A stretch of 64,000 nt of DNA from Aphidius gifuensis (lineage: Eukaryota > Arthropoda > Insecta > Hymenoptera > Braconidae): contig NC_057788.1 in the NCBI RefSeq assembly GCF_014905175.1, positions 9,548,001-9,612,000 on the forward strand, written 5' to 3'. The first letter of the stretch is position 1, and every line of letters begins with the position of its first letter. The notes beneath the pieces are model-generated. The model made no database searches and was not told the DNA's origin. It saw nothing but the letters and a program-made list of their open reading frames with translations. The position numbers and the translations under genes were made by a program. Positions 41,401-56,400 of this stretch are shown here, one piece after another.

Positions 41401-44400
41401 TACAAATAAAATTAAAATATTTTTATCATTATTATATGAAGAAAAAAAAAAAGTTAGATGTTGTTTATATTGAGACATAATTTTTTCTAAATATAATTAG
41501 CTTATCAATGACAAATTTCCCCTTGAGTTTGGAAGAGTGCTACTGCTGTTGAAAAATAAATTTGTACATTCTCGTGAGAACCCTTTGAGTATAGACATTT
41601 TTTTTGTTTATTTTTATTTTTTTTCATGATGGTGTGTCCCTTCTTGTATGAACGAAAACAGCTTGTTGTGTCGTCTCATCTTATTTTTTTTTCTTACGCA
41701 TATGCCAAGACTAAAAAGATGCAAACCTTGAGTGGCTTCAAGTGGTACCCGCCCTGTATGTACTGTCTTCTCCTTGTTATATTACGACAGCTTTTTTTTT
41801 ACTCAAAACAAAACAGACTATTTGAATTTTGGAAGATGAAGAAGAAAAAATAAAAACGATCTCTTTCTTGTGTGTTGAAATGCTTTCACTGACTAAAAAT
41901 GAGAGGGAGTTTGACGATGATAATGATGACGACTATGATGATGGGATAAAATATGTGTACATAGAGTAGCATACAAAATTGAAAAGTTTATTTATATAAT
42001 AGTTAAATGCATGAATGAATCGATGAAAAATAAAATAACTCAGATATTTATCTATTTAGTACAACGGTTATAAATTAAATTTCGTGGGAATTAAAATAAG
42101 GTGTGACATTAAGATAAATAAATAATAAAAAAATCAATTAATAACTAGAATGAAAAATTATATTTTTTTTATAATAAATAAATAAATAAATAAATAAACA
42201 AAAATCATATATAACTAAAATTAAAATTTTCAATACTCCGGTGGGTTATGTGCAATTATTAGTTAGTGTAATTTTTTTTTTTTTTCAAATAAAATATCAT
42301 ATTGTTTAATCACAACACTACGAAATTTTATCATAAACATATGTTCATCTGTGTGAGTGAGACGAACTAAGCAGGGCTGCCAACACTGCGCGTCGAATCT
42401 CCACAAAACATGATTTTGTTGGGTTCCAATGTAAATCGGGAAAAAAACAGCCACATCAAATTTTTCTATTAGAATTCTAATAACTCCGTGAGTTTTAAAG
42501 ATATCGTTTTCAAAATAGCGGTGATTTAAAGATCAAAATAAAAGGAAACTTTTAATTAGTCGGTGCAAATCGATCACGCTTACAGATAAAAAGTTATTTA
42601 ATATTAAAAAAAAAAAGAAAAAAAGATTTTTAACATTTTTGGCTTTGGCAACTTTAATAATTATTTGAGAAAAAATCGAAAATATACAAATTAAAAAGAT
42701 TGAAAATACGCTTCTTTTGGTTCTAACACGAAGTGTCTCTGACAATTACTTAAGAAATGAGAGCGTTTTTTAATTTTCGGTAGACAAATCCAATACGTAT
42801 AAGTGACGCAAAGTGTCCCACCTACGTAATAGATAATGATTATTATTGAGGATCAAAAAATAAATTTTATAAAGCACTTGGTTATTTGAGAATGATGAAT
42901 TATTTGAAAGAGTTTTGATGGAGAATGTTGGGGGTGTTTTTCAATGGATCCAGGTGTGTTGTCTAATCACGAGCTAATGAGGGTTCATCGACCTAGTAAA
43001 TGTGTGTATATAGTTTATTGAGAAGAGGGTAACCGGATAGTCACGGTATAAACATTCAAGTTTTTCTACATTTCTTCTTTTTGAGTTGGTACTAAAGTAC
43101 CAACAACACTGCCACCCTCGTGATCTAGCAATTGCATCAAAACGTGGCTGAGTTTGAGCAAGACAGAAGTTGTTACTATATAGAACCCGCAGTCACACAA
43201 TCCACGTGGGAAGAGCAACTACATATGGTTCTTTTCTTTCTACATATCAGTCTCTTTCTCTTCTCCTCCTCATCACCATCATCATCATCATCAGCAGCAT
43301 CACCATCATCATCAGCGTCATCCCTCTTTTATCCCTTCTTTCTTAAAATTAAATTTCTTGCTACTTTTTTTTTCTTATACCTCTTTTCTCCCATGCTTGT
43401 TTTATTTTTATTGAAATTTTTTTTTTCCATCATCTAATTTTCTCTTGTGGCATCTTGTTGTTGTTACCCAAATCTCAAACAATGAATCTCTATAGGATAG
43501 TAGGATCTCATTTGATTAGAACTCAATCGACAATTAATTGACTTTTAATTGGCTAATTAATGTAATTTTTACGATGTGATACTTGCGATATACATTGATT
43601 ATCTTTTACTTTGTTAATTCACATTTCACATGGTAAATTAATTTAATTACAAAAATCAGCTATTTTTAAATAATGGGAAAAATATATTTTTATATTTTTC
43701 ATTATTATAATATTTTTGAATCGCAATTATAGACGTAATTATTTAGTTTTTTTTTTTTTAATTTAAATATTGTAAACCCCATTGTTTGCAGTAAATTTGA
43801 TGATGTCAAGTATTTTTTTTCTTTTTATTTTTTGCTAAAAATTTTATCATCATTTCAACGTTGATTATTTTTTATTCATATAATTTTTTATAAGCTTTTT
43901 CTGAGGTAGCTCAAAGAGCGTCACCGAGAATATTCAAGACCATTATCATTCGGCATGGTAAATTACAAGTCAAGAAATCTAAAAGTATTAAAAAAAATAA
44001 AAAAAATAAAAAATTTCTAATTAAGATACAAAAGTTGCGGGTGACATGATTAAAATAAATCTTGAAAAACTATAAAATTATAATCAGAAATATAATAATA
44101 AAAAACAAACCTCAAAATTTTGTAGAAAAAAAAAAAAATTCGACAGTTTATTTCGACAATTGTTATTTGACAATTGGAATTTCGAATTGGTTAATTAAAT
44201 TTATTTTTAAATGTCGGGGAGGGAAATATATATGTGCAAGTAATGATTTGACATATCACGTAGAATATATACGTGCGAATGAAAACAAGAAGTGCCGCGT
44301 TGTCATTGTTGTTATTATTATTATTGTCGGTATGAAATAAAAAAATCGCGTATCAAGATGGACCATCGCGGCAAGTTGTTAGTGTGGCTGACCAAGCATG

Positions 44401-47400
44401 GTTTGCAGTTACGCACCTTCAACAGCTGTCTCTCCTCTTCTATTTTTTTTTATTTTAAAAATTGTTTTTTTTTTCAAATAGTCTTCTCCACGTTTCTTCA
44501 GCAGCTCACCTCGAACCAAGAGTAATTTGAGCTCGTGCCAATAGAATCGAAACAATTTTTTTTTTTTTTTCGAAATGAGAGAGTAGAAAAACCGATCACT
44601 CTTTGCTCTCTCTCCTCTCCTCTCTTTATATATACTCAATTTTTATATTTTATTTTTCCTTTTCTTTTATTATTTTTTTTTCGTTGCCTTATTTTTTTTT
44701 TTTCCCACTTTCATTTCACAAGGAAATTTGATGGGCGACCGATGATTGCTCGTGATCTTGCTTTGCGTCCACCACTCGTCAATTTTTTTCTCATTTCTTT
44801 TTTTATATATATAATATTTTTGTAACCACATTCGACATGAACTTCACAAGAAATAAAAATAATAATTTCTTCTTTATTTTTTTTTTTAAATAATAAATAA
44901 ATAACAGCAAAATTTAATTCCAAATGAAATATGAACGATCACAGGTTTTCTTGTTTTATTTTTTATTTTATTATTTTAATTTTTTTATTCCTTTTTGGGA
45001 CCACAGTCTCGTATTTCTTGTTCTCAATCATGATTTTTTTTTTTTTTTGTTTATTTAGTTATTCATTTATTTATTTCTGTTCGTCTGAAATTGTTTTGAA
45101 AGATTCTTGATTGATTTGACTCATCGTCCTTGATATTTTTTTATTAATATTTTTTTTTTTATTGGCAATACCATTTATAGAAAAAATGTCACCTCATCTT
45201 GATACTCATGAGACAACACGTTAGTTACTTTTTTTTTTTTTATTATTTTTTTTCAATTAATATTTTACTTATCTGCGTGTTGTTTTTGTTTATTTTTCTT
45301 CTTTAATTTTATATTTTATCCGTGAAAAATTGGGGTGAGACGAGGAGGCACAATTGCAATTTAAGATGCTCGTTTAGATAACCCTATGGACCTTTTGGTC
45401 ATTCGTCATGGCCAAGGGTCGCATATAGAGGCTCGTTGATGTCTCTTCATTCTTTTAAATTTTTTTTAATAATAAAAAAACATTATTTCTGAGTACATGC
45501 CGACAATACACAGAATTTACGAGGCAATTTTGTTGAACGATTATTTTTCATCAGTACACTTAAACTTCCAAAAATCTTTAGCAATTGATCTTTATCCACA
45601 AGTAAATTTTTACTTCATTATTTACTGGTATTAACTTTTTTAAATCAAAAAATAAAAATCCCCTCAATTTTTTTTTTTTTTTTTACTTTTTTAAACGTTA
45701 TTTAAACTTTAAATTTTTTTTATATATCTCATTTATTTTCTATTACCATAAAGGGATAAAAAAAAATCATAAAAAGTCATTAAAATTATATTTTTATTTC
45801 GAGAAAATTATTTACAATTTTATTGAGTCAATAAAAAAAAAAAAAAAACAAAATTTCGAAATTTCGATTTTATATTTCTAGAGTTACGCTGTTCTATGAT
45901 TGATCTAAATGATATTAAAAATATTTCACACTTATTTTTTATTGCTTGAAATATTTATGTAAAAATAAAATTTTTAATTTTTCATATATGCGAGCATTGA
46001 AATACATGATTTTATTTGAGTTGAGACTTAATACTGTAAATTGTCATGGAGGTCTGCTTACTAGTTGCACGCCCGCAGTGAATACATATTGTGTACTGTC
46101 ATAAACATTTATTATTCGTTGTACTTGCTATGAAATATTTAACAACTGAGTTATATTTGTATAATATTTATTACTTTTAATTTTTTTTAAACGCTCAATT
46201 TGCCTCTGAAGATGCTGCAAGTCACCGCCACCTTTTCACTTGCATTGTCTTTTCGAAAATTAATATTTTTCTACGTTTTTTTCTTTCATTAAAATACACT
46301 CAAATTATCTGCATGAATTAAAAAATTATTTATAAATATAATCCAAATAAAAGAACCTTTATAATCATTAAAATTTTTATAGTTTAATATACATAAAATA
46401 TTAATTTTTTTAATTTTTTTAATTGAGAAAATACTCTCAATAATTGAATGAAAAAACTAATGAAAATATATAGAAATAAAAAAATTACTATTGCGGTGTT
46501 TTCTTTGATAATAATTTTTTTTTCCTTTTGGATTATCTGAGGGTCTTTTATCCGATAAAAGCTGGATGATGATGATGATGACAACGACCACCAGCGTCAA
46601 TCACATAATTTCTTAAACTTGCAGTACTCACTCAATCTTTAAATCAACATTATAAAAATCATTAAAATCTTTATTCACTGATTTTATAATTAACAACACA
46701 CACATATATATATTTTTTATTAATGCATTTTATTACTTCAAAGTCAGTGCTTCCGCATCGTCACTTTTCAAAATAGATAAATAACAATAAATTATCATTA
46801 AAGTAGTAGTAAATATTTTTTTATTTCATCTCATTTGGACATGTTATTCAAGCATTTTTTTTATTTTTTAAATATATCCACTAGTCACTCAATTTTATAT
46901 AGATAAATATAAAATTAGTTAAATTTATTTATAATTGAACGTATTATTATTAAAAAATTACATATTAAAAAACTTTTTTTAATGCTCAATTTTATGTAAT
47001 TTTAAATATAAAAATATAATTTGCATGATATTGGTATGAAAATCAATATAATATCTCAATCGTTGATATAAATTATTATTATTATTCAAAGTATGATTTA
47101 CAATATAATATATTTATATAAAAATCAAATCGATAATGCTGAGCAATTCACATCAAGAAATACATTGCAATGATATTTCTCTGTAGTAAAATTTTTTATT
47201 AGTATCATTACTATCAAGAAAATATGTTTATATTGTTTGATGAAAATAAAAAAAAAATTGACGATTAAGCTTTAAAATAAAATAATGTATATGTAAAATA
47301 TATTCAAGTTACATTTATTTTATTTTTTCAATATGTTGTTGATAACCGGTACCATATTGAATCGTGCAAGCATGATGAAAAATTTATATAAAAAACTATA

Positions 47401-50400
47401 AATAAAAATGTGTGAGCCACAATTTCATGATGTGTATAATGAAAGTTTCAAATGAATATTGTTTTTATATTTAAACATCAAGACTGGTTGTTGTTGTTGT
47501 TGTTGTTGTTGCAATAGTGGTGTGATGTTGATAGCTACCAGAGTGTAACTTTATTGCTAGTTGATCGTGATTGATACTTGACTGGTTCTTTGCTATATTT
47601 GCAATACGCATGTACATCTTCTGAGCCATCAATATCATCAGCTTCCATGTCACTATATACACAAACTAAATGTATACGGGATTATATTTTTTTTTTCTTT
47701 TATTTCAATTCAAACATACAAGTTTCTGATGTCACTCAAATAAATTATTCTTTTATATATATATTTTTATTAACAGGTCAACAAACTCTTGAATTTTTCT
47801 TTTAAATTATTTTTAATTTAAAAAATCATATATAACGAAAATTAAAATTTTCAATACTCCGGTGGGTTATGTGCAATTATTAGTTAGTGTAATTTTTTTT
47901 TTTCAAATAAAATGTCATATTGTTTAGTCACAACACTACGAAATTTTATCATAAACATATGTTCATCTGTGTGAGTGAGACGAACTAAGCAGGGCTGCCA
48001 ACACTGCGCGTCGAATCTCCACAAAACATGATTTTGTTGGGTTCCAATGTAAATCGGGAAAAAAACAGCCACATCAAATTTTTCTATTAGAATTCTAATA
48101 ACTCCGTGAGTTTTAAAGATATCGTTTTCAAAATAGCGGCGATTTAAAGATCAAAATAAAAGGAAACTTTTAATTAGTCGGTGCAAATCGATCACGCTTA
48201 CAGATAAAAAGTTATTTAATATTTAAAAAAAAAAAGAAAAAAAGGTTTTTAACATTTTTGGCTCTGGCAACTTTAATAATTATTTGAGAAAAAATCGAAA
48301 ATATACAAATTAAAGAGATTGAAAATACGCTTCTTTTGGTTCTAACACGAAATGTCTCTGACAATTACTTAAGAAATGAGAGCGTTTTTTAATTTTCGGT
48401 ATACAAATCCAATACTTAGGTGACGCGAAGCGTCCCACCTACGTAAAAAGATTCTGTCAATAATAATAAAAAAATATTTAATTGTATTAATTTTAATTTG
48501 TTTCAGTTGTACATCAAAATATGTTGGAGAATATTGTCAGCATTTAAATCCATGTCACAAAGGTCCACGTTGTCAGAATGGTGGTTCATGTCGTGTTAAA
48601 GAAGCAATTGATGGTGGAAATCCATCATTTACATGTGTTTGTCCAGTTGGATTTAGTGCAAGTCTTTGTGAAATACCAATTGAAAATGCATGTGATTCAG
48701 ATCCATGTTTAAATGGTGCACAGTGTTTGCTGAAATCACTTGATGAGTATACATGTACCTGTACACCTGGATTTACTGGTAATTATATAAAATCGTTACA
48801 GATCAATGATACACTTAATGAGGCATATTTTATATATAACATATTCTTAGTAATTTAAATTACTGGCTTATTTTTATATGACTCATTTCAATAATATTGC
48901 ACGAGTTAAAATTTTTTTTTTGGCCTTGATTTTGTTGCTATTAACATGATTAAAGCAATAAAATAATATTAAACTATGATGAAATATAAATAATTGTGTT
49001 GAGAAAATATAGATATTAAAATAATTGTCATAAATGCAAATGAAAAAAAATAAAAATAATCAATTCATTGTAGCTTGCGCGTAGGCCAATAATCAAGGCT
49101 GAAATTGTTGATTTTTTTTTTTTCATGCAATTCTAAATAAATGCCGTTATATTACCAATGCACTGGCATAATTATTATGTATATTCAAAGATGTCAAGTT
49201 GGTAATATAGTCAACGAGGTGTGACCAAATCTTGCTTACCTTAATTATTTTATTTTTCAACTTTTATATTTTATTCTATATTTTTTTTTCATCATGATTT
49301 AATTGCTAATTTTTCTTTCCGTGAGAAAATGAAATTTATTTCTTGATGTGATTATTAATATTTATATCTGTCATTGTCAGTTGGTGTATGTATTTTTTTT
49401 TTATTTAATTATCTATTTATTTTATTTTATTTATGTTTTTTTTTTTTTGTATTCCGTTATGTTGGATATTTAATTGGTAGTGATGATGATTTAAAAAAGA
49501 TTTTCATAAAAGCACGTGCTTGAGCCTTGAAAGTTGACAAATAAATCTAGATACAGAATTTTATTATCTGCTGTTGTATATATATGTATAATTGCTGAGA
49601 AATGTGGCGGATCCTTTGGGCTGAGATCGAGACAAGAAGCCTGCAGAGAATGCAGAAGCAGATAGTAATGTAATTACTTCCACTCATCAACGCTGCCAGT
49701 TAAATACCGACATTCAATTTATCTTTAACTTGACAATTTTAAAATAATAATAAAAATACATTTTATTAGCTAAATACATGTTACAAAATATATATATTTA
49801 ATTACATTTGTTGCCTTTTTTTTTATTTCAGGTGTTCATTGTGAAAGACAAGATTATTGTGCATCTTCGCCTTGTAAAAATAGTGCAGAATGTCATTCGC
49901 TTTCTGACAATTACAGATGTACATGTGCTACTGGTTTTACTAGTCTAAATTGTGCTGATGATATTGATGAATGTGACTTTAAACCATGTGTTCATGGAAC
50001 CTGTCAAAATACTCATGGATCATACAAGTAAGTGCATTTTAATTTAATTTTCTACAAAACATTTAATGATGCACTCATAGATAGATCATTTTCTGCATTT
50101 AAAAAAAAAAATACTATACATAATTGATAATTTATATTACGTGTACCATTTAATGCGTGAAGAAAATTTAAATATGTAGTCGTAATAATAAAAATTATAT
50201 ACATCTAAAAAGTATTTCCATATTGGTTGAGATGCGGGGCTTTTGCGACTGCATATGGTATCGATTTTACAGCCTATATTTATTTTTTTTTTTACAAAGC
50301 TCAAACTCATTCGTAATAAATATATATAATATATTTACAATCATCATTTTTGTTGTTGTTTTTTCTACAACAATAATGATTACCTAAACCGTTTGTTGCG

Positions 50401-53400
50401 GGAGCATGTGTGCGCGTCTTCGTGATCACAGATGATGAAGACCAAGTGCATAAGGCTAATGGTTTTTCCCACTTTAAAACAAGCATACACAAGATGATGA
50501 TGATGATGATGAAAAAGACACTACACCAGTAAGAATATATAACATAAAACAGACAGCAAAAAAGAGAAAATAAAAGACATGATTAATTTAAAATTGTACA
50601 TGCAGCAAAAGAGTGTCGCATCTTGCTCGTCGTCATATTGAAATATATTTTTACTGCAATTACCAATTGATCACGGACTTGGAAGCCGATGACAATGCTA
50701 CAGATGAAGAAGAACAATCACACGGACTATTACAAATTTAACCAAGTAATTCAATGGTAAATGTATTTTTGCGCATTAATAGCATCATAAAATGCAAAAG
50801 AAAAAAAATTATAAACCATCGATATATAGAACAATAAAACATTCAAATAAAAGATTGAAATGCCTGTCGGAATGAAGAACACAAAGAAAATATAAATATA
50901 AAAAATAAATGGAAAATTAGATTGACAAGATTCGTTAGTAATTGTCGAGTAATTTTGTTTCTAATGAACGAAATTTCGTTTCTAATGAACGAAATTTCGT
51001 TTCTAATGAACGAAATTTCGTTGCTAATTGAACGAAACATTTGACATATATAAGATGATGATGAAATTAACTTGATATAATATTCTTTCTATTTTGTAAA
51101 TAATTATTCAGTATGATTGATTATTTTAGCTTTTATAAATATTTATATTTTATTTTCTTTAATAGAGACTTTGTATAAACCTTGCATGCTTGATCATCAT
51201 CATCACCAACAAGTATATCATTAAAGTGTTGTAGTTTGTTAGTCGACATGCAATGTACTTTTATCTTGACACTGATAGGTGGATCATAGATTCAATATTG
51301 TCCATTGATTATTTTATTAAACATACTAATTTTAGTATCAATCTGTCCAGCTGCATTTTGAAACAATTGCATTCACGTGTTGATAATACTCCCTCGGGAA
51401 ATCATCAACAACACTGCTCCCACGAACAATACCTTCTTCTAAATATATATTAATTTATTTATACAAATTAAACACATCTTTCTATATCTGTGTATGAAAT
51501 ATATTTACAATTTTTATACGTGGGTTGAATTGACCAATGTTTATTTATTTCGTTTGGCTTTGCTTAGTCATTCGAAATTTTTTAAACGTATATAGAAAAT
51601 AACCCTGATTACTTTGCAATTTATATACATATATATTTTTTTCAAGTTGAGTGTTAAATTAAACTTATCAACTTGTTAAATTTGCATATAAAAAACTAAC
51701 ACGTGAAGTAACTGAAAATTTTTTTTTAACAGTAGTTCAGTGAACTTGCTAATAAATCATCAATTTTTTATTTTTATTTAGCTTATTTGTTATAAAATAT
51801 TTCAAGTATAGATGAATTTTTGAGAGTAAAAATAAATTAAACAGGTAGTTTATAATGTAAAATATTAAATCAATAATATATAGAGAAGCTGGGGTAATTT
51901 AACAGGCGTGAGCAATCAATCCTCGTGGTCTAATTATTTACTTGTAAGGCGTGTCGGCGTGTCAACGTCTATCAATTTCGTTGACACACTCAAAACACTC
52001 AATAATAATGTTGATATTATTAATGATTATAATAAAAATATATATCACCACTCTCTTTTGTTATTTTTTTAATTTTTTTTTTTGCAAATAAATATATTCA
52101 AACACCTATCCATGACTCGTTGAAAAGGTGACTTACATTCTTCCATCGGCTCAACTCATTAATTCATAATTACATAGTATTTTTTTTTTTTTTTGCAAAT
52201 GTTATTTTAATATACTATAAAAATATTAAAATATTACAGCTCAATGTTAAAAGTATTTTTTTAAATATTTTATATAACTTTTTAAAAAACGTGACCTTAT
52301 CAAGACGAGTTTGTATTTTTTAAAATGAAAAAATATATTTATAAAAATGACATTGACATTTTTTTTTTTGTTATTTATATTTTTCGAAAGATGTTGGTAG
52401 AAAGTTTTGAAGAAAAAGGATGTGGTTTAATATATTCCGTTTAAATTTACAAATATTTTTTTTTGCTTAAGTTGAGTGTGAATGATGCGACAATAACTGA
52501 TGCAACGATTGTCAGGTCGATTCAATTCAAACAATTATTGTGGGAAAGTTGTTGTTTTTTAATTCCGTCAGTTCTAGTCAATTCACTAATAATAAAAATG
52601 TTCTAACACTATTTTATTTTCTAAATATAACGTCGTTTAAATTATCGCACAATTGTGTAATTTATATATATTTCAATGCAAAATATTATTTTTATTTTTG
52701 TTTCATTGGTGTAATTAAATTACATATGTTTATATTAAAATTTGAATAAATTTATAATTGCGCAATGAGTTGACAGAGTGATATAATTGTAAAGTTTGTC
52801 CTTCGTATTAGATACATTCCGTTATCGTTAAGGTATTTTCTGGCTTATAATTTAATTTAGTAAAACGCGTGACTTGAGATGCAAAGTAGAACGGAATTGC
52901 GTGATTACACCGCAAGTGCGTGTGTTGATGTTAAAAAAATTTTCCCAAGCTTTTATTATAATATTTTATTTTGTTATAATATTATTTTTTTTGTCTATAA
53001 AATTGAAAAAAAAATACAAAATAAATAGCGATAATTAAAAATAAAAATTTAATCAAGAAGCAAAGTGCGCATAAAATTTAAAAAATTAAAAATTGATGTG
53101 ATCGAAATGTTGTATTATTAATTTACTTTTTAAAATTATATTCTTGTATAAAAAAAAAATTTGATTGCCTCGTAAAAATTGCATCGGTGTTCATCATCAA
53201 AAAACTCAAATCAACTTTTTAAATATATTTTTTTTGTCTATTCACATGTTCGCCTTCTTTTTAAATTTATATTTTTTATTTTTTGCATTTCATCCTTCCA
53301 ATTTGACGTCAATTAAACACCAAGATCAGAGAATCTCAATCAACCGACATTAAAATTTCTGATGTTATATACTGCTAATGACAAAACAGGTCAATCCTTC

Positions 53401-56400
53401 GCTTAATTTTCCTGCGTCCTTAATTACACTGATGATTTTTCAGTCGAATTTTATATAGAACCACCGCAATATGTTAAAAAATAATAACAATAAAAGCTCT
53501 TCCGCTAGAGAAAAATATGCAAGCATGATCATTCGCACCCAGGTACATAAATAAAGCAAAAAAAAAAAAAAAAAAAAATTACCCAGCGACAAAAGAAAAA
53601 GCAACAAGAAAAAAATGAAAAAAAATTTGTGAACAGGTCGCTCGCGCCTCAGGAGGCATTAATGCTTAGATACTGAAGTCTTAATTGGCATAAATATATC
53701 CACTGCGATGGTTGATCGCGTGCCTAATTAATTAGCCCTATAGAGGGACAATAATTAATTATGTAGGTGAATAATAAAAGATTAAAATAAACTACATATT
53801 TATATGTAAATCATAAAAATAAAAACATCAAAAAAATGATTAATAAACGCATGATCGATAAAAAAAAAAAATAAAGATCTTATTGATCGCGTGGAACAAT
53901 GTTTAAACTACTTTTCAAATTTAATATATATAAATATATCCGTTTGAAATTCCACAAGTAATATATATATGGTATTTGATGAGGAAAAAGAGGCTTGCAT
54001 TTCCGTTCGCAATATATATGAACAAGTTTTTGATTTTTAGCGTGATCGAACGGTATTTGATCTTAAAGTTATTTTTGTGGATCAATTTTTGCGTCCGGCC
54101 CTGAGATCAACACACACACATATAAATATATAAAAATCATTTTTTGACACACATACTGAAACAATAAAAATAGGATGATGAGAAAAAGAATATCTTTAAA
54201 ATTGCCCCAGGGATCAGACTGGTTCCCCGACTGACATATTTTTTTTTTTTTAAATTCTCAAGAATACACAAAAATTCCATTTTTAAACTGTATATAACTC
54301 GTTTGAGTACTCTTTCTATCTAATCTTTTTTCCATGAAATATAAACTCTCATAAAACTCAAAATTTTTACTTAAAAAATATATTTATATATCTTGTGCAA
54401 TGCACTCCCTTCTGTTTTGATTCATTATATAAGAAAAACGAAAGAAAAAAAAATTAGTGTGGTCATGGTTTTGAATTTGTCCTTATGAGTTTATTTATTT
54501 TTCACAAGAAGGATTTATTTTTATATACAAGTAAGCATTATTAGAATAGCAAAAAAAAAAAAAAAGGGGGCATCATGAGAAACACATTGGTCTGTCATGG
54601 GGTATTAGATGGTCTACTGGGGTTAACTTTTTGGTCTAACGTAAGTCGTAACACAACTCCCCTCTAGAATTTCAAAAGGGAAAAAATCCATTCCCATTGT
54701 AAATGGATTTTCCCCTTAATTCTTCATTTCCCCCCTGTTCCCTCTACCAATATTGCATGGTCTTTTTTTTTTTTTTTTATACTTTACTTTACCCCCTATG
54801 TCTATGACAAACAAGTGAAAATTAAACTACATATTTTATGATAAATTTAACTACTTTATGTCATCCACAATTTAAGTGTTTCAAAGCTGCTTTTTTTTTT
54901 ATTAATTTTTATAATAAAAAGCCTTTTTAAATACTATAAATTGGTGGTCTTGTATAAATTCAATAATCTTTAAAATAAATAAATACCATACAACATTTTA
55001 AAGTGACTTTTTGGTCGTCTGTTTTGTCAAGTGCAAGAATTAAAGATGATAAAAAAAAAAATATGGTCCATCCAAGAAATTGTGGGTGAAAAAAAAAATA
55101 TATATAGATATATAGAAAAAAAAGAGTGGGGTATGATTATGTGTGTTTGTGTGTATAAGTGTTCGAGCCAGACTCAAATGGAATTCTCATCTCTTTTAAT
55201 CCCGCGGGGCAATATACAAGCAAAATGTTTAGCTTGTGAAGCAAGTAGTATAAAAAAAAAAAAAAGAAAAATAAGAAATACCAAGTATAAGAAAAGGATA
55301 AAGAAATGCATGGAGAAGGGATTGGGCCTTAGCCGAGATACAACCGAAGATTGCCGAATCATTCAAGCGCCCCCTTTACGACACACGCGGGAACGTTTTA
55401 GCCAGTTGGTCTCCAGGCGTCGAAACGCACTGATTTATTTCACAACACTCTCGGCATTTTTTTATTTATTTATTTATATTATTATTAATTAAACTATTTA
55501 ATATTTAAAAAAATTATTATCATTATTATTGCAATATTATTAAAGTGTTTAAATAGTGTAAATGTGTTAAAAATAAAAAGTGTTTAAATATTTTACTCCA
55601 AAATACAGAGTAACATCAATATTTATAAATTATATTTTGACACTATTGGAGTAATATAAAAGAAAAAAAGTGAAGATTTTAATTTTGATTATTAATAATT
55701 AATTGAGGATAATGTTTAAATTGTTTGTTGATGTGTACAATTATTTGTTTAATACGTGATTTAAATTTTCGATATTATTAAGTCAATGATTTGGCAACGC
55801 CTGGTGGTACATAAACGTTAATCCCTCTCACTTATTCGGGCGATTCCCGACATGGATACCACGTTGATTCGTCGTAACACAGGATAAAGGCAATTTGAAC
55901 GAGTTTAGGTGGCTCGAGATAGTAGTGCCTCATCTCTTTATACATATTATACTCTGTACCCATCATCATCATCATCTCTGTGTGTTTGTACGCGACGGCT
56001 ATAATCATTCCTATACAAATTAAAATATAAAAAAATATATATATATTCAAGACACTTGATTAAAAATATATTAATTTCAACTTGTTATTTTTTTTTAACT
56101 AAAAAATTAAAGTAACAACTGAAATAAATTAAATTAATAAACAATGTTGCTATTTTTTCATCAATTGGGAACGTGACAGTGGGCTATCTAAGTTAAATTA
56201 TTATTAAAATTTTTTTCTACTGATAAATAAAATTTAACTAATAATCAAATTAATAAATTCAACTAAAACTGTGATAGTCATATGGATTTTAAATGTAAAA
56301 TAAATTATTGTAAATATAGATTATTTATGTCTTAATTAAGGTGCAATTATTAAAGTAAAAAAATTTATAAATTTATTGGTGATAGCGTGGTGCAATATTC

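Larger units (their letters stand above)
26515..48506 (+). other. Notch intron 2 (22.0 kb)
   Basis: The largest intron in the window. It holds foldback copy 2 (35002-35620), repeat A copies B and C (42200-42828, 47819-48444) and several Su(H)-like sites. Microsatellites lie at 43261-43323, 46564-46580 and 47486-47511. Islands richer in G+C occur at about 29220-29310, 30590-30780, 31490-31620, 34640-34800 and 36700-36800; these may be regulatory. No exon is recognisable. The open frames here are poly-T/poly-A translations. Confidence 0.9.

Noticed and set aside
50957..51038. CRISPR-like array
   Set aside because: Units are directly adjacent without spacers; it is a minisatellite in a eukaryotic intron.
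55031..55492. 153-codon plus-strand open frame
   Set aside because: Lysine-rich, built on poly-A runs and a TG-rich patch. No domain and no homology recalled. It lies inside a Notch intron.
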